Shown here in pieces: positions 1 to 8,486 of a stretch of 64,000 bases of DNA (position 1 is the stretch's first letter; every line of letters starts with the position of its first letter). The notes below the pieces were generated by a model. That model did no database searches and had not been told where the DNA came from. It saw nothing but the letters and a program-made list of their open reading frames with translations. The position numbers were made by a program, and so were the translations under genes. This DNA is from Bin87 sp965204395 (GTDB taxonomy: Bacteria; Chloroflexota; Dehalococcoidia; Lucifugimonadales; UBA3495), in the NCBI GenBank assembly GCA_965204395.1, contig OZ241987.1:4216001-4280000 (forward strand), written 5' to 3'.

Positions 1-107
1 TCCAAGACCACGACATCGGCGCCGGCCTGGTGGGCCGCTGAGATGCGATCCGGCTTGGACATGGGCACCAGCAACCACGAGCGTCGGATCTGGTCGTTCG
101 CTGGCAT
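1..107 (-). CDS. HpcH/HpaI aldolase/citrate lyase family protein, 5' end only
   Basis: The reverse strand opens at an ATG at 105-107 and reads 35 codons to the window edge without a stop. The peptide has the pattern RSWLLVPMSKPDRISAA followed by GADVVVL. This matches the N-terminus of CitE-like proteins (RSWLFVPGDRPER then GAD-V-ILDLED), which are TIM-barrel lyases acting on citryl- or malyl-type CoA esters. Only about a tenth of the protein is visible, so the substrate cannot be named. It is transcribed away from the large ATPase gene to the right. Confidence 0.6.
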   Translation of the reverse strand, partial: MPANDQIRRSWLLVPMSKPDRISAAHQAGADVVVL

Positions 108-549
108 AAGTTGGTGTCCGATGGGAAGTCAGTTAGAAGGGCCGGCATCCCGCAGTTTGATGCGATATAATGCCGGCGGCCTGTACAGCGTCGATGAGGG
201 GAAAATGTCCGGGGATTCTAGCCCAATCCCGTTGCTTTGGCAATTATCGACGCTGGAAACCGTGATGGGACCACCGCCGTGCCGACGTCATGCCGCCGCT
301 CTGTCTTCCCTCGGTTACGCCTAACGGTCTACGCAACGGCGTTGTTGTGTGGCTTGGAATGGCCAAAGGGACGGCGAACGGCGAGGGATGCGGCCGTGGC
401 GAGTGGCACCATGCAGCGAGGTTATGTGAATACCCACAGGCGTCTGATCCACGGCACCGTGGGAACCGGGATTGTGATTCACGCTCAGACTCGGGATGCC
501 GCATCCGACACCGTCCCGAAATACGCCAGGAAAGAAACGAGGAGTTGAA
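108..549. other. Intergenic region, no gene seen
   Basis: This 442-bp stretch separates the divergent citrate-lyase-like gene and the large ATPase gene. Open frames here have no ribosome binding site or family resemblance. A TATAAT hexamer lies at 166-171 on the plus strand, but no convincing -35 element lies 16-18 bp before it, so I do not call it a promoter with any weight. Confidence 0.5.
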
Positions 550-3500
550 GTGACCGCCGCTCTGCTAGAAATCCATGACCTACCCGACACCGGCCAACTG
601 AGGGTCAGCCTCGCCGAATCCGGCAGTGGGCGCCGGGATGCGCCGCCTGTGGAGTTCGGGCTGGCGCTGACCGACGAAGAACGGGCCACGCTGGACCGAT
701 ACCACCAAGAGCACGTGAGCCCGACCATCGGGTCGTTGGCTCGCGTCGAAGCGGTGGAGGCGGTGATGCGCAACCTGGGACGGTTGCTGTTTGAGACCGC
801 GTTCGGTTCCGGCAGCCAGGGACGAGGTTTCCTGAACGAGGTGATGGCGCGGGAAGACCGAGGAGAGCTGGTGATCGTATCGGAGCGGCCGGAGTTCCTG
901 TCGCTGCCGTGGGAATTGATGAACGACCCTGAGTTGGGGTACTTCATCAACGGGTTGGCGGGAGTGCTGCGGCAGTCCGTTGCGGACCTTCCGGTGGGGG
1001 AGACGGAGGAACGGGTGGATGGGGCTTTGCACGTGCTGATGCTGTCTGCATCGCCCGTGGCGGGGGACGCACCCTCCGAGGGGCCGCTGGTGGATCGCGA
1101 CCTGGTGGCAGGCGCGCACCTGGCATCGGCCACCGTCACGGCGTTGGAGGGGCTGAACACGGAGGCATCGCTGGACAACCCGCGACCGGCGACGCTGGCG
1201 GCCCTGCAAACCCTGCTGGAGCGACGCCCCAACCACTACCACATCGGGCATATCGACGGGGCCACCCTGGACGGCGAGGGCAACCTGGTATTGGAGGATG
1301 CGCACGGCGGCGTGGAAGCCGTTTCCGCGGCGCGGCTGGGCGAGACGCTGGCCGGCGGCGGAGTTGAGGTTGCGTTGGTGACGGCCGGGGCGCAGGGACA
1401 AAACGTGCCCATGAGCCTGTGGTCTGATGTTGGACAACGGATCGCGGCGGCGGGGGTGGCACAGGTGGCGGTGCTGCCGGCGCCTCTGCATCAGGACGCG
1501 GCGGAAACCTCGATGCGGGCGTTCTACACACGGCTGGCTCAAGGGAACACGCTGGCAACGGCAGTATCGTCGATACGGCGGGGGCTGATGGACCAGCCGG
1601 AACGAGTATCGGTGTACGGCAAGCGGGTGTTCTGGGACTGGCAGCTACCGGCGGTGTACCAATCAAAACTGTACGTGCCGCCCATCATCGCGCAGCACGA
1701 GCCGGACCCGGCAGCACCGCCGGTGATTCATCCTGAGGAAGCGCCGACGGATGAGTTGCAGATACCGGCGCAGGGCCAATACGGACTGGTGGGGCGACAA
1801 GCGGAACTGAGGCAACTGGAAAGAGTGCTGGAGACCCACTCGGTGGCGCTGCTGTCGGGCAGCACAGGCGTGGGGAAGACGGAACTGGGTCTGGGTTTGT
1901 GCCGGTGGTTCCTGAAACCGGCGCGGGTGGCTTACCCCGGGGGTGTGTTCTACACGGTTTTCGAAGCGTCGCAGCCGGCCGGACTGGAGCGGGTGGTGCA
2001 CGAGATCGGGACGTCGGTGGCGGGGCTGGATTTCGCGGATATGCCGGCCGCGCAGCAACGAGCGTGGGTATTGCAATATTTGCAGCAAAACCCATGCCTG
2101 CTGGTTTGGGACAACGTCGAGAACGTGGCGGGATTCCCGGACGGGAACGCGGGGTTGATGGAAGAAGGCGAGTTGCCGGCACTGGGCGCGTTCCTGGGAG
2201 AGGCGACGACCGGGCCCGTGGGCACGAGCGCGCTGCTGTTGAGTCGTAGAGATTCTGAGTCTTGGTTGACGATGCCGTACGCGTCGCTGACGCTGGAGGG
2301 ACTGACGCCGTCGGACCGGTTAGGACTGGCGGCGGCGTTGATGGACCAGGCGGAGGTGCCGGCGAATCGGGCCAGCGCGGACTTTGGGGAGCTGCTGGAA
2401 ACGCTGGACGGGCATCCGCTGGCGATGCAGATCGCGATTCCGCCGGTGAAAGATGTGCCGGCCTCGGTGGTGACGGGAGAGCTGCGTAGGTTGATGGAGG
2501 AACACGCGGACGGAGGTGAGCAGGGACGTAGCCCAGTATTGACCGCCGCGATGGAGTATTCATTCTCGCGGATGTCGAGACGTAACCGGACGCACCTGCC
2601 GTTCCTGGCGTTGTTCCAGCGACGGGTGATGCTGGACGTGCTTTCGCACATCACCGAGGAGCGGGCGTACGGGCAAGTGATGGGCGACGACATGGCGGCC
2701 GGGGCGTCGCGGTCGCTGCTGACGCCGGAGGGAGGGATGCAATCTACCGGGCGGTCGTATGCCAATTGTCGCACGCTACTGCGGCAGGCGCAGTCGGCAG
2801 GATTCCTGGAGCCCATTTCGCCGAGCGTGTACCAGATCAATCCGGCGATGCCGTGGTTCCTGGGGCGCAAACTGGGCGGGCAGGTGGCCGGCAACGGGAT
2901 TCAGCAACTGGAGCAGGAATTCGTGCGGGTGTATGCGGACACCGCCGACTACTTTATGGAAAGCCTGTACGAGAACCAGGACACGGGCACGACGGCAGTG
3001 CTGGCGGAGGAGGGCAACCTCACGCAAGCGCTGGGGTTGTCGTTGGAATACCGACAGTGGGACAACGCGCAACTGTTGATCCAGCCGATAGCGCAGGTTT
3101 ACCGGATGCAGAAGCGGTTCCCCGAGCTGCGACGGCTGCGGGGGCAACTGCTGGACACCATAGGGCACACCGCGGCGCAGGCGGAGTCCAACGGGGCGAT
3201 CGAGTTCTGGCAGTACCTGCTGGGCACCGATTCCATGGAGTCGGTGGAGATCATGGACCTGGAGCGGGCGGAGGGCTTCAATGAGCAGTTGCTGGCCTAC
3301 CTGCTGGAACAGCCGGGTGGCGACACCGACGAGCGCACTGCGGCGGTGTATCACCAGAACGGGTTGATCGCCACGCGGCGGGGTCAATATGACGTCGCGA
3401 CGGAGTGGCTGGAGAGGGGCCTGGAGATCATCGATGGCGGCGAGGACCAGGAATCCATAGCGGACGCTTGTTTCGCCATCGGCCAGGTGCGACACCACCA

Positions 3501-4308
3501 GCGCCAGTACAGCGCGGCGAAAGAGTGGTACATGAGAGCGTTGGACATCCACCAGCGTCTGCCAGACTACGAGGAGATGGTCAACGACTTCCGGGCGCTG
3601 GGGTCGGCGTGCCACATGCGCTTTGAGTACGACGAGGCGCGAAACTGGTACAACCGAGCGCGGGAGATGGTGGAGGAGAACCGGGACGAAGAAACGGCGA
3701 TCTACATTTTCCATGCCCTGGGAACGGTGGACCATTCTGAATACCTGTTTGAGGAGGCGCAGTCGTGGTACCAGCAGGCGCTGGGGCTGTGCGACCGGAT
3801 GGGCATGACGGAGCAGATGATCGTGGAGTTTCACCACCTGGGCACGCTGGCGCAGGCGCGCGGGATACCGGACGAGGCGGAAGAGTGGCTCACCATCGCG
3901 ATGGAATACCGGGAGCGCATGGGAGATACGCGCGGCGTGGGCGTGGAGGCGCGGCAACTGGGGGTCGTATTTCACGAGGTTGGCGACCTGGACAAGGCGT
4001 ACCACTGGTATGACGAGGCTCGGCAGACTTTCGAGAACGCCGGGGACGTGCTCAGGGCGGCGCGCACGTACGGCCAGTTGGGCATGGTGGAGGAAGAGCG
4101 GGGCAACCTGCCGGACGCGCTGGAGTGGGTGGCTCGCACGTACCAACTGGTGGTGCAATACCAGTTGCCGATGCTGGTGCAGGTGAAGGCGCACTTGGCG
4201 CGGTTGCGTGACGCGATGGGCGAGGACGACTTCCAGCAGTGGTGGCGGGACAACACCGGAGCGGAGGCGCCGGAGGACCTGGACGTGGACACGAGCGAGA
4301 TTTTGTGA
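550..4308 (+). CDS. CHAT-like / NB-ARC (STAND) ATPase / TPR multidomain protein
   Basis: A 1252-residue protein. The GTG at 550 is chosen because GAGGAG lies at 538-543; an upstream ATG at 496 has no such site. Residues about 80-370 resemble a CHAT caspase-like domain, with the histidine motif HIGHIDG (His 231 and 234). Where the catalytic Cys is expected (consensus LxACxSG) it reads LVTAGAQG near 277-283, so the Cys is missing. Residues about 410-700 are an NB-ARC/STAND ATPase with GLVGRQAEL, P-loop GSTGVGKTE (near 437), Walker B CLLVWDN (near 517), a LLSRRD sensor and GHPLAMQ. Residues about 920-1230 are TPR-like repeats with recurring WY-x-x-A motifs. Such proteins are intracellular sensors: TPRs bind a trigger, the ATPase oligomerises and the N-terminal domain acts. 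With the Cys lost, this domain may be only a scaffold. No partner gene is adjacent. Confidence 0.85.
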   Translation: MTAALLEIHDLPDTGQLRVSLAESGSGRRDAPPVEFGLALTDEERATLDRYHQEHVSPTIGSLARVEAVEAVMRNLGRLLFETAFGSGSQGRGFLNEVMAREDRGELVIVSERPEFLSLPWELMNDPELGYFINGLAGVLRQSVADLPVGETEERVDGALHVLMLSASPVAGDAPSEGPLVDRDLVAGAHLASATVTALEGLNTEASLDNPRPATLAALQTLLERRPNHYHIGHIDGATLDGEGNLVLEDAHGGVEAVSAARLGETLAGGGVEVALVTAGAQGQNVPMSLWSDVGQRIAAAGVAQVAVLPAPLHQDAAETSMRAFYTRLAQGNTLATAVSSIRRGLMDQPERVSVYGKRVFWDWQLPAVYQSKLYVPPIIAQHEPDPAAPPVIHPEEAPTDELQIPAQGQYGLVGRQAELRQLERVLETHSVALLSGSTGVGKTELGLGLCRWFLKPARVAYPGGVFYTVFEASQPAGLERVVHEIGTSVAGLDFADMPAAQQRAWVLQYLQQNPCLLVWDNVENVAGFPDGNAGLMEEGELPALGAFLGEATTGPVGTSALLLSRRDSESWLTMPYASLTLEGLTPSDRLGLAAALMDQAEVPANRASADFGELLETLDGHPLAMQIAIPPVKDVPASVVTGELRRLMEEHADGGEQGRSPVLTAAMEYSFSRMSRRNRTHLPFLALFQRRVMLDVLSHITEERAYGQVMGDDMAAGASRSLLTPEGGMQSTGRSYANCRTLLRQAQSAGFLEPISPSVYQINPAMPWFLGRKLGGQVAGNGIQQLEQEFVRVYADTADYFMESLYENQDTGTTAVLAEEGNLTQALGLSLEYRQWDNAQLLIQPIAQVYRMQKRFPELRRLRGQLLDTIGHTAAQAESNGAIEFWQYLLGTDSMESVEIMDLERAEGFNEQLLAYLLEQPGGDTDERTAAVYHQNGLIATRRGQYDVATEWLERGLEIIDGGEDQESIADACFAIGQVRHHQRQYSAAKEWYMRALDIHQRLPDYEEMVNDFRALGSACHMRFEYDEARNWYNRAREMVEENRDEETAIYIFHALGTVDHSEYLFEEAQSWYQQALGLCDRMGMTEQMIVEFHHLGTLAQARGIPDEAEEWLTIAMEYRERMGDTRGVGVEARQLGVVFHEVGDLDKAYHWYDEARQTFENAGDVLRAARTYGQLGMVEEERGNLPDALEWVARTYQLVVQYQLPMLVQVKAHLARLRDAMGEDDFQQWWRDNTGAEAPEDLDVDTSEIL

Positions 4309-4322
4309 GTTCGGCTTTCTTC

Positions 4323-4350
4323 ATGGATGAACAGGATATGAAGGATTAAA
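4323..4350. repeat. Dispersed GGATGaACAGGAT repeat
   Basis: The stretch GGATGAACAGGATATG followed by AAGGATTAAATGGG is one copy of a G/A-rich intergenic repeat seen again at 6442-6484, 25368-25411 and about 49206-49292. Similar sequences are common between genes in many bacterial genomes; their role is unknown. Confidence 0.55.
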
Positions 4351-4368
4351 TGGGTTCGGCGTGGGCTC

Positions 4369-4402
4369 TCACCCTAACCCTCTCCCGTCAAGGGAGAGGG
4401 GA
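4369..4402. repeat. CCCTCTCCC hairpin repeat, copy 1
   Basis: CCCTCTCCC (4378-4386) and GGGAGAGGG (4392-4400) form a perfect 9-bp stem around GTCAA, preceded by CTCACCCTAA. The same unit recurs at 15421-15462 and 25834-25875. No T-tract follows, so this copy is not an obvious terminator, though it lies just after the ATPase gene. Confidence 0.7.
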
Positions 4403-4451
4403 CAAGCAACGAGAGCGATTCGATGGCCTGCTTAATGTGAGGTGAGTTGAG

Positions 4452-6440
4452 ATGGCGTTGACCAAGTTTGACATCAGGACGCGGAAGCCGTTTGCCGGCA
4501 GTGAGACGTTTGGCGACGTGGGGCGGTACGAGCAGATTGACGGGCTGGCGCATTTTGCCGTTGACCCGAACCATCCCGACAACGCGGTGATCGCCGACAT
4601 CGGCCTTGCGCCACGAAACGGCGACGGGCTGGTGGAGTTCTCCGCCGATTTTCGCGTGGTGAAACCGGTGGACAACGACCACGGCAACGGAAGGCTGCTG
4701 CTGGACGTGGTGAACCGGGGCAAGGATTTGGCTCTGAAGAACATCAACAGCGCGCCCGACGGTCCGCCGGATGCCGACCCGCACCCGGGCAACGGTTTCA
4801 TGATGCGACACGGGTACAGCCTGGTGTGGTGTGGCTGGCAGCACGACGTTCCATCGGCTCCCGGCCTGTTCCGGTGCAACGTGCCGAACGCTCGGAACGC
4901 CGACGGGTCGCCGTTGTCGGGCAAGATCGTGATCGCGTTCCAACCGATGACGGGGGTGGATACGCAGTTCCTCTCGGACCGGGAGCACCAGCCGCACCCG
5001 ACGAATCACCTGGAGAGCTGGGAGTCGGTGCTGACAGTGCAAGAGCACGAGGACGGTGAGGAGACGGTGATTCCGCGGGAACGGTGGGCGTTCGCGAGAC
5101 TGGTGGACGGCCGGCGAGTGCCGGACGTGGCGCACATTACCATGGACGGCGGGTTTGAGGCAGGCAAGGTGTACCGGGTGGTCTATGAGACATCGCACGC
5201 GCCGCTAGTCGGGCTGGGTATGCTAGCGACGCGAGACATCGCGGCGTGGCTGCGGTACGGCAGGGTTGATGAGGCGGGCACGGCGAATCCGCTGGCCGGC
5301 GCGATCGGGCGGGCGTACGCCTACGGGCGGAGCCAGAGTGGGCGGTTCCTGCGTCAGATGCTGCACCTGGGCCTGAACCGGGACGAGTCGGGACGGATCG
5401 TGTACGACGGGATGCTACCCAACGTGGCGGGCGGCAAGATGGGTGAGTTCAACGTGCGGTTCGGGCAGCCGTCGAGCCTGTCTAACCGCAGCGTGAACAA
5501 CCTGCCGCCGTTTTTGGACTTGGATGCCGATGGCGACGGAATACTGGCGGAGTGTGCGCGACGCAGGATCGCGCCCAAGGTGATCTACACGAACACGTCG
5601 TCGGAATACTGGGGCGGGCACGGCGCGCTGGCGCACATGACGCCGGACGGCGAGGCGGACGTGGAGTTGCCGGACAACGTGCGGTCGTGGCTGTTCTGCG
5701 GAACGCAACACGGGCCGGCGAACCTGCCGATTTCGGACACTAATCCGGACACCGGAGCGCGCGGTACTCAGGCGCTCAACTACGTGGACTACCGGCCGCT
5801 GATGCGGGCCGCGCTGTATCACCTGGACCGATGGGTTACCCATGGTGAGTTGCCACCGGCCGATGGGTATCCCAATCATGCGGATGGGAGTGCGGTGAAG
5901 GCCGATGATCTGGCCGATTGGTTCAATGGAGTGCCGGGCGTTGAGTTTCCGACGCACCAGAAGATCATGCGGCGGCTGGACTTCGGGCCGGACCGGGCGG
6001 TGCCGACAGTAATACCGCCAACGGTGGGCGAACGGTACCCGTCCGTGGTGTCAGCAATCGACGCGGACGGCAACGAGGTTGGAGGGATCAGGCTGCCGGC
6101 GATTGAGGCACCACTGGCGACGTACACCGGCTGGAACGTGCGGCATCCGGATATCGGAGGCGCGGGTCAGACGATGGCGCCGGGTGGAACGGTGGTCGGC
6201 GCGGCGATTCCGTTCGCGGTGACGCGCGAGGAGCGACTTGCGTCCGGGGATCCCAGGGCTTCGATTGAAGAGCGGTACGCGTCGAGGGATGAATACCTGG
6301 AGCGGGTGCGGGCGTGTGCCGAGTCGCTGGTTGCGTCGGGGTACGTGCTGGCCGAGGACGTGGACGTGCTGGTGGCGCAGGGAGGCGAGGTGTACGATGC
6401 CATCGTGAGGGTGCCGGCGGCGGTGGCGGCGGATGATTAA
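4452..6440 (+). CDS. Large alpha/beta hydrolase domain protein (Abhydrolase_10 type)
   Basis: A 662-residue protein with the start of the alpha/beta-hydrolase domain family often annotated as PF20091: an N-terminal beta-rich part (FDI-TRKPFAGSETFGDVGRYE), then LLLDVVNRG and GYSLVWCGWQ, and a nucleophile elbow GRSQSGRF near residue 298, whose first Ser (R-S-Q-S-G) is the probable nucleophile. No signal peptide is obvious, which suggests a cytoplasmic esterase-like enzyme. The substrate is unknown. GGTGAG at 4441 serves as ribosome binding site. The gene stands alone between two dispersed repeats. Confidence 0.85.
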   Translation: MALTKFDIRTRKPFAGSETFGDVGRYEQIDGLAHFAVDPNHPDNAVIADIGLAPRNGDGLVEFSADFRVVKPVDNDHGNGRLLLDVVNRGKDLALKNINSAPDGPPDADPHPGNGFMMRHGYSLVWCGWQHDVPSAPGLFRCNVPNARNADGSPLSGKIVIAFQPMTGVDTQFLSDREHQPHPTNHLESWESVLTVQEHEDGEETVIPRERWAFARLVDGRRVPDVAHITMDGGFEAGKVYRVVYETSHAPLVGLGMLATRDIAAWLRYGRVDEAGTANPLAGAIGRAYAYGRSQSGRFLRQMLHLGLNRDESGRIVYDGMLPNVAGGKMGEFNVRFGQPSSLSNRSVNNLPPFLDLDADGDGILAECARRRIAPKVIYTNTSSEYWGGHGALAHMTPDGEADVELPDNVRSWLFCGTQHGPANLPISDTNPDTGARGTQALNYVDYRPLMRAALYHLDRWVTHGELPPADGYPNHADGSAVKADDLADWFNGVPGVEFPTHQKIMRRLDFGPDRAVPTVIPPTVGERYPSVVSAIDADGNEVGGIRLPAIEAPLATYTGWNVRHPDIGGAGQTMAPGGTVVGAAIPFAVTREERLASGDPRASIEERYASRDEYLERVRACAESLVASGYVLAEDVDVLVAQGGEVYDAIVRVPAAVAADD

Positions 6441-6441
6441 T

Positions 6442-6484
6442 TTACAGGGATGAACAGGATGCACAGGATAAAGGGGATGAGGGG
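6442..6484. repeat. Dispersed GGATGaACAGGAT repeat supplying an RBS
   Basis: ACAGGGATGAACAGGATGC and ACAGGATAAAGGGGATG form a second copy of the intergenic repeat. Its last bases, GAGGGG, lie directly before the ATG at 6485, so the repeat itself appears to provide the ribosome binding site of the nuclease gene. Confidence 0.55.
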
Positions 6485-7021
6485 ATGACGATCGCAAACT
6501 TGGAACAAGCAGTTAGCCGGGTTCGCAAGCAGTTGGCCGATTATCCGCCGACTCGGGAATACTACAATCACATGTATTCCGAGCTGGCGACGCGTTATCT
6601 GCTAATAGATCCCGTCGTCCAAGCTTTGGATTGGGACCTTCACGATTTCGACTATGCCGCAGTTGAATGGGCTATGCCACCTGGACAATACGTTCGAAAA
6701 GCAGATTACGTTTTGTTTAACAGGAGAGAACGTCCAGTAATAGTGATCGAAGCCAAATATCGTGGCAGAAATTTAGTCAATCACGAATCGCAGTTAGAAG
6801 GGTACACTTGCCAAATGCTTTCGGGAATCGGGGTATTGACCGACGGTATGGAATGGCGACTCTACAATCTGAGAAGACGTGGCGATTTTTCAGCCAAACT
6901 AATCGGAATCGCCCACATCGTTAATGGAAACATCACCGAACGAGGAAACGAACGCAGCGCCACTATTCGCGAGTTGGCGCAATATCTGAACGAATGGTTG
7001 GACAAAGACCGCTGGTGGTAA
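6485..7021 (+). CDS. Type I restriction enzyme R N-terminal-like nuclease domain protein
   Basis: A 178-residue protein resembling the stand-alone HSDR_N_2 (PF13588) domain. The PD-(D/E)xK nuclease core is visible as KADYVLF (Asp), then VIVIEAKYRG (E-x-K), then QLEGYTCQM (the QxxxY motif of type I HsdR nucleases). All expected catalytic residues are present. There is no helicase, HsdM or HsdS nearby, so it is not part of a standard restriction system. Its base composition is clearly AT-richer than the flanking genes and its codons are less GC-biased, which suggests recent transfer. It may act in DNA restriction, repair or defence; the role is not known. Confidence 0.8.
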   Translation: MTIANLEQAVSRVRKQLADYPPTREYYNHMYSELATRYLLIDPVVQALDWDLHDFDYAAVEWAMPPGQYVRKADYVLFNRRERPVIVIEAKYRGRNLVNHESQLEGYTCQMLSGIGVLTDGMEWRLYNLRRRGDFSAKLIGIAHIVNGNITERGNERSATIRELAQYLNEWLDKDRWW

Positions 7022-7075
7022 ATCTAGTTTCCTGAACCGCCATCTCCCAGATTAGGTCCACAAGGAGCCAAGATT

Positions 7076-7918
7076 ATGTCAGTTGGAACTTCGATACCGT
7101 TGCCGGCTTACACGCTGGATCCGGCGTTCATGGCGCGGACGGCGGAATCGCTGGGGTTTGAGTCGATCTGGTACGCCGAGCACCCGATTCTGCCGGTGCA
7201 GAGCGCCAGCCAGTTTCCGTCGGGCGGCGAGATTCCGTGGACGTACGCGCACTTTGCCGACCCGTACATCGCGCTGGCGCGGGCGTCGGGAGCGACCAGT
7301 ACCATCAAGCTGGGGACGGGGATCACGCTGGTTCCGGAGCGCAATCCGTTGATGCTGGCCAAGGAGATCGCCACGCTGGACCGGATCAGCGGCGGGCGGT
7401 TCATGTTCGGGATTGGAGCGGGCTGGAACCGCGAGGAAACCGAGATCTTCGGCGGCGACTTCGATCACCGGTGGACGCAGACGCGCGAAGCGGTGGATGT
7501 GATGAAGGAGTTGTGGACCAAGGACGAGGCGGAGTTCCACGGCACTTACTACGACTTTCCGGCGGTGAAATGCAATCCCAAGCCGATCACGCAGCCGCAT
7601 CCGCCGGTGATCCTCGGCGGGTTGGCGCGTCGCGTGCTGCATCGAGTGGCGACGTGGGGCGACGGATGGCTGCCGAACCGGATCACGCCGCAGGAAGTTG
7701 AGGACAGCCGCAAACGGTTGGACGAACTGGCGACGGCGCGGGGGCGGGATCCCAAGTCGCTGAGCATTTCGGTGTACGGGCAGGCTCCGGACGGGCAGTT
7801 GGTGCAGGATTTCCTGAATGCCGGCGCGGATCGGGTCGTGGTGCGACCGGAGCATTGCGATACCGAGGACGAGATGCAGGCGCAGATGGAGCGCATCGCC
7901 GAGGCGGTGATTCGGTAG
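7076..7918 (+). CDS. LLM-class flavin-dependent oxidoreductase (F420-type)
   Basis: A 280-residue luciferase-like monooxygenase-fold protein. Typical features are the N-terminal GFESIWYAEHPILP, the IKLGTGITLVPERNPLMLAKEIATLD core, SGGRFMFGIGAGWNREE and HPPVILGG. This belongs to the group annotated as TIGR03619 F420-dependent oxidoreductases. Such enzymes use F420 or FMN to reduce or oxygenate small molecules. AAGGAG stands 8 bp before the ATG. The first residues of the barrel appear slightly shorter than in some relatives. The substrate is unknown. Confidence 0.88.
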   Translation: MSVGTSIPLPAYTLDPAFMARTAESLGFESIWYAEHPILPVQSASQFPSGGEIPWTYAHFADPYIALARASGATSTIKLGTGITLVPERNPLMLAKEIATLDRISGGRFMFGIGAGWNREETEIFGGDFDHRWTQTREAVDVMKELWTKDEAEFHGTYYDFPAVKCNPKPITQPHPPVILGGLARRVLHRVATWGDGWLPNRITPQEVEDSRKRLDELATARGRDPKSLSISVYGQAPDGQLVQDFLNAGADRVVVRPEHCDTEDEMQAQMERIAEAVIR

Positions 7919-8022
7919 TCTCGGTTTCGGTCCGTTCCACTCCTGCGCCTGAAGTGGACGTTCCGCCTATCAAGGGAGTGGCGAATTATTGAGATCGCAC
8001 GCCGTCACCGGGGCTATTCGTT

Positions 8023-8229
8023 CAGGGCAATCGCATTTCGACCTTTGGCTCTTTGGTCCGGCGCTCCCGGCTACCGTCATACCGGCTTACGCGGGTATCC
8101 AGTGCCTGAAGCCGGCGGTTTCGGAACGGTCGTCTTCATCCTGTGGCCTCTGGACTCCGGCACGCCGCAGGCGCATCTTCGACTTTCGCCGGAGTGACGA
8201 GTCTGTAAATCCCAAATGCGATTGCCCTG
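8023..8229. mobile_element. MITE A, non-autonomous ISAs1-type element
   Basis: CAGGGCAATCGCATTT (8023-8038) and its exact reverse complement (8214-8229) bound a 207-bp segment without coding capacity. The 10 bp on each side are GCTATTCGTT and GCCGTTCGTT, 8 of 10 identical, consistent with an old target duplication. The interior contains two imperfect hairpins (ACCGTCATACCGGC... and ...GCCGGAGTGACG) and is closely similar to the reverse complement of MITE B at 20459. The ends match 14 of 16 positions with the insertion sequence at 30026. Confidence 0.88.
8162..8183. repeat. Palindromic micro-element, copy 1 (in MITE A)
   Basis: Twenty-two bases with CGCC-GCA-GGCG near the start and ATCTTCGAC at the end interrupt a hairpin that would otherwise read ACTCCGGC-TTTC-GCCGGAGT. 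The uninterrupted form is close to what is seen in MITE B (ACTCCGGCGCAAGCCGGAGT). Confidence 0.7.
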
Positions 8230-8278
8230 GCCGTTCGTTATAGGTACTGCGCAACGTAGTGCGCTCATGGTGCTGATC

Positions 8279-8360
8279 GTCCGCCTTTTGCGGGAGTCCG
8301 TCGGACCATGAGGGCGTCCTTCGACCTGCCACAGGCGGACCTACGGCCGTTCAGGACGAG
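8279..8360. repeat. CATGAG/TTCGAC dispersed repeat, variant copy
   Basis: ACCATGAGGGCGTCCTTCGAC, broken by a 22-nt insertion, is followed by CGTTCAGGACGAGCGG. It is a divergent member of the family also seen at 22886-22978, 27262-27305 and 40990-41014, whose core is TTCGACAGGCTCAnnATGAG. Confidence 0.45.
8326..8347. repeat. Palindromic micro-element, copy 2
   Basis: Twenty-two bases beginning CTGCC-ACA-GGCGG and ending ACCTACGGC lie between TTCGAC and CGTTCAGGAC. The position after TTCGAC is the same as for the copy at 22941. Confidence 0.65.
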
Positions 8361-8486
8361 CGGACAGGCGGGGAGATAATCGATGGGCCCGGCACCGTCA
8401 GTCGGGTGCGGGACTGTTTATAGTCGTGCGCGGTACAATATAGGAAACGCCCGGTCGCGAGATTGGATGAAAGGACACTGAAACTC

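Larger units (their letters stand above)
7919..8486. other. Intergenic region carrying MITE A and a palindromic repeat
   Basis: No gene is seen in this 568-bp stretch. It holds a 207-bp mobile element (8023-8229), a variant of the CATGAG/TTCGAC dispersed repeat (8279-8360) with a micro-element inside it, and a possible -10 element TACAAT at 8434-8439 ahead of the MmgE/PrpD gene. Confidence 0.7.

Noticed and set aside
166..171. TATAAT as promoter of the large ATPase gene
   Set aside because: No -35 match at suitable spacing and nearly 380 bp from the chosen start codon.
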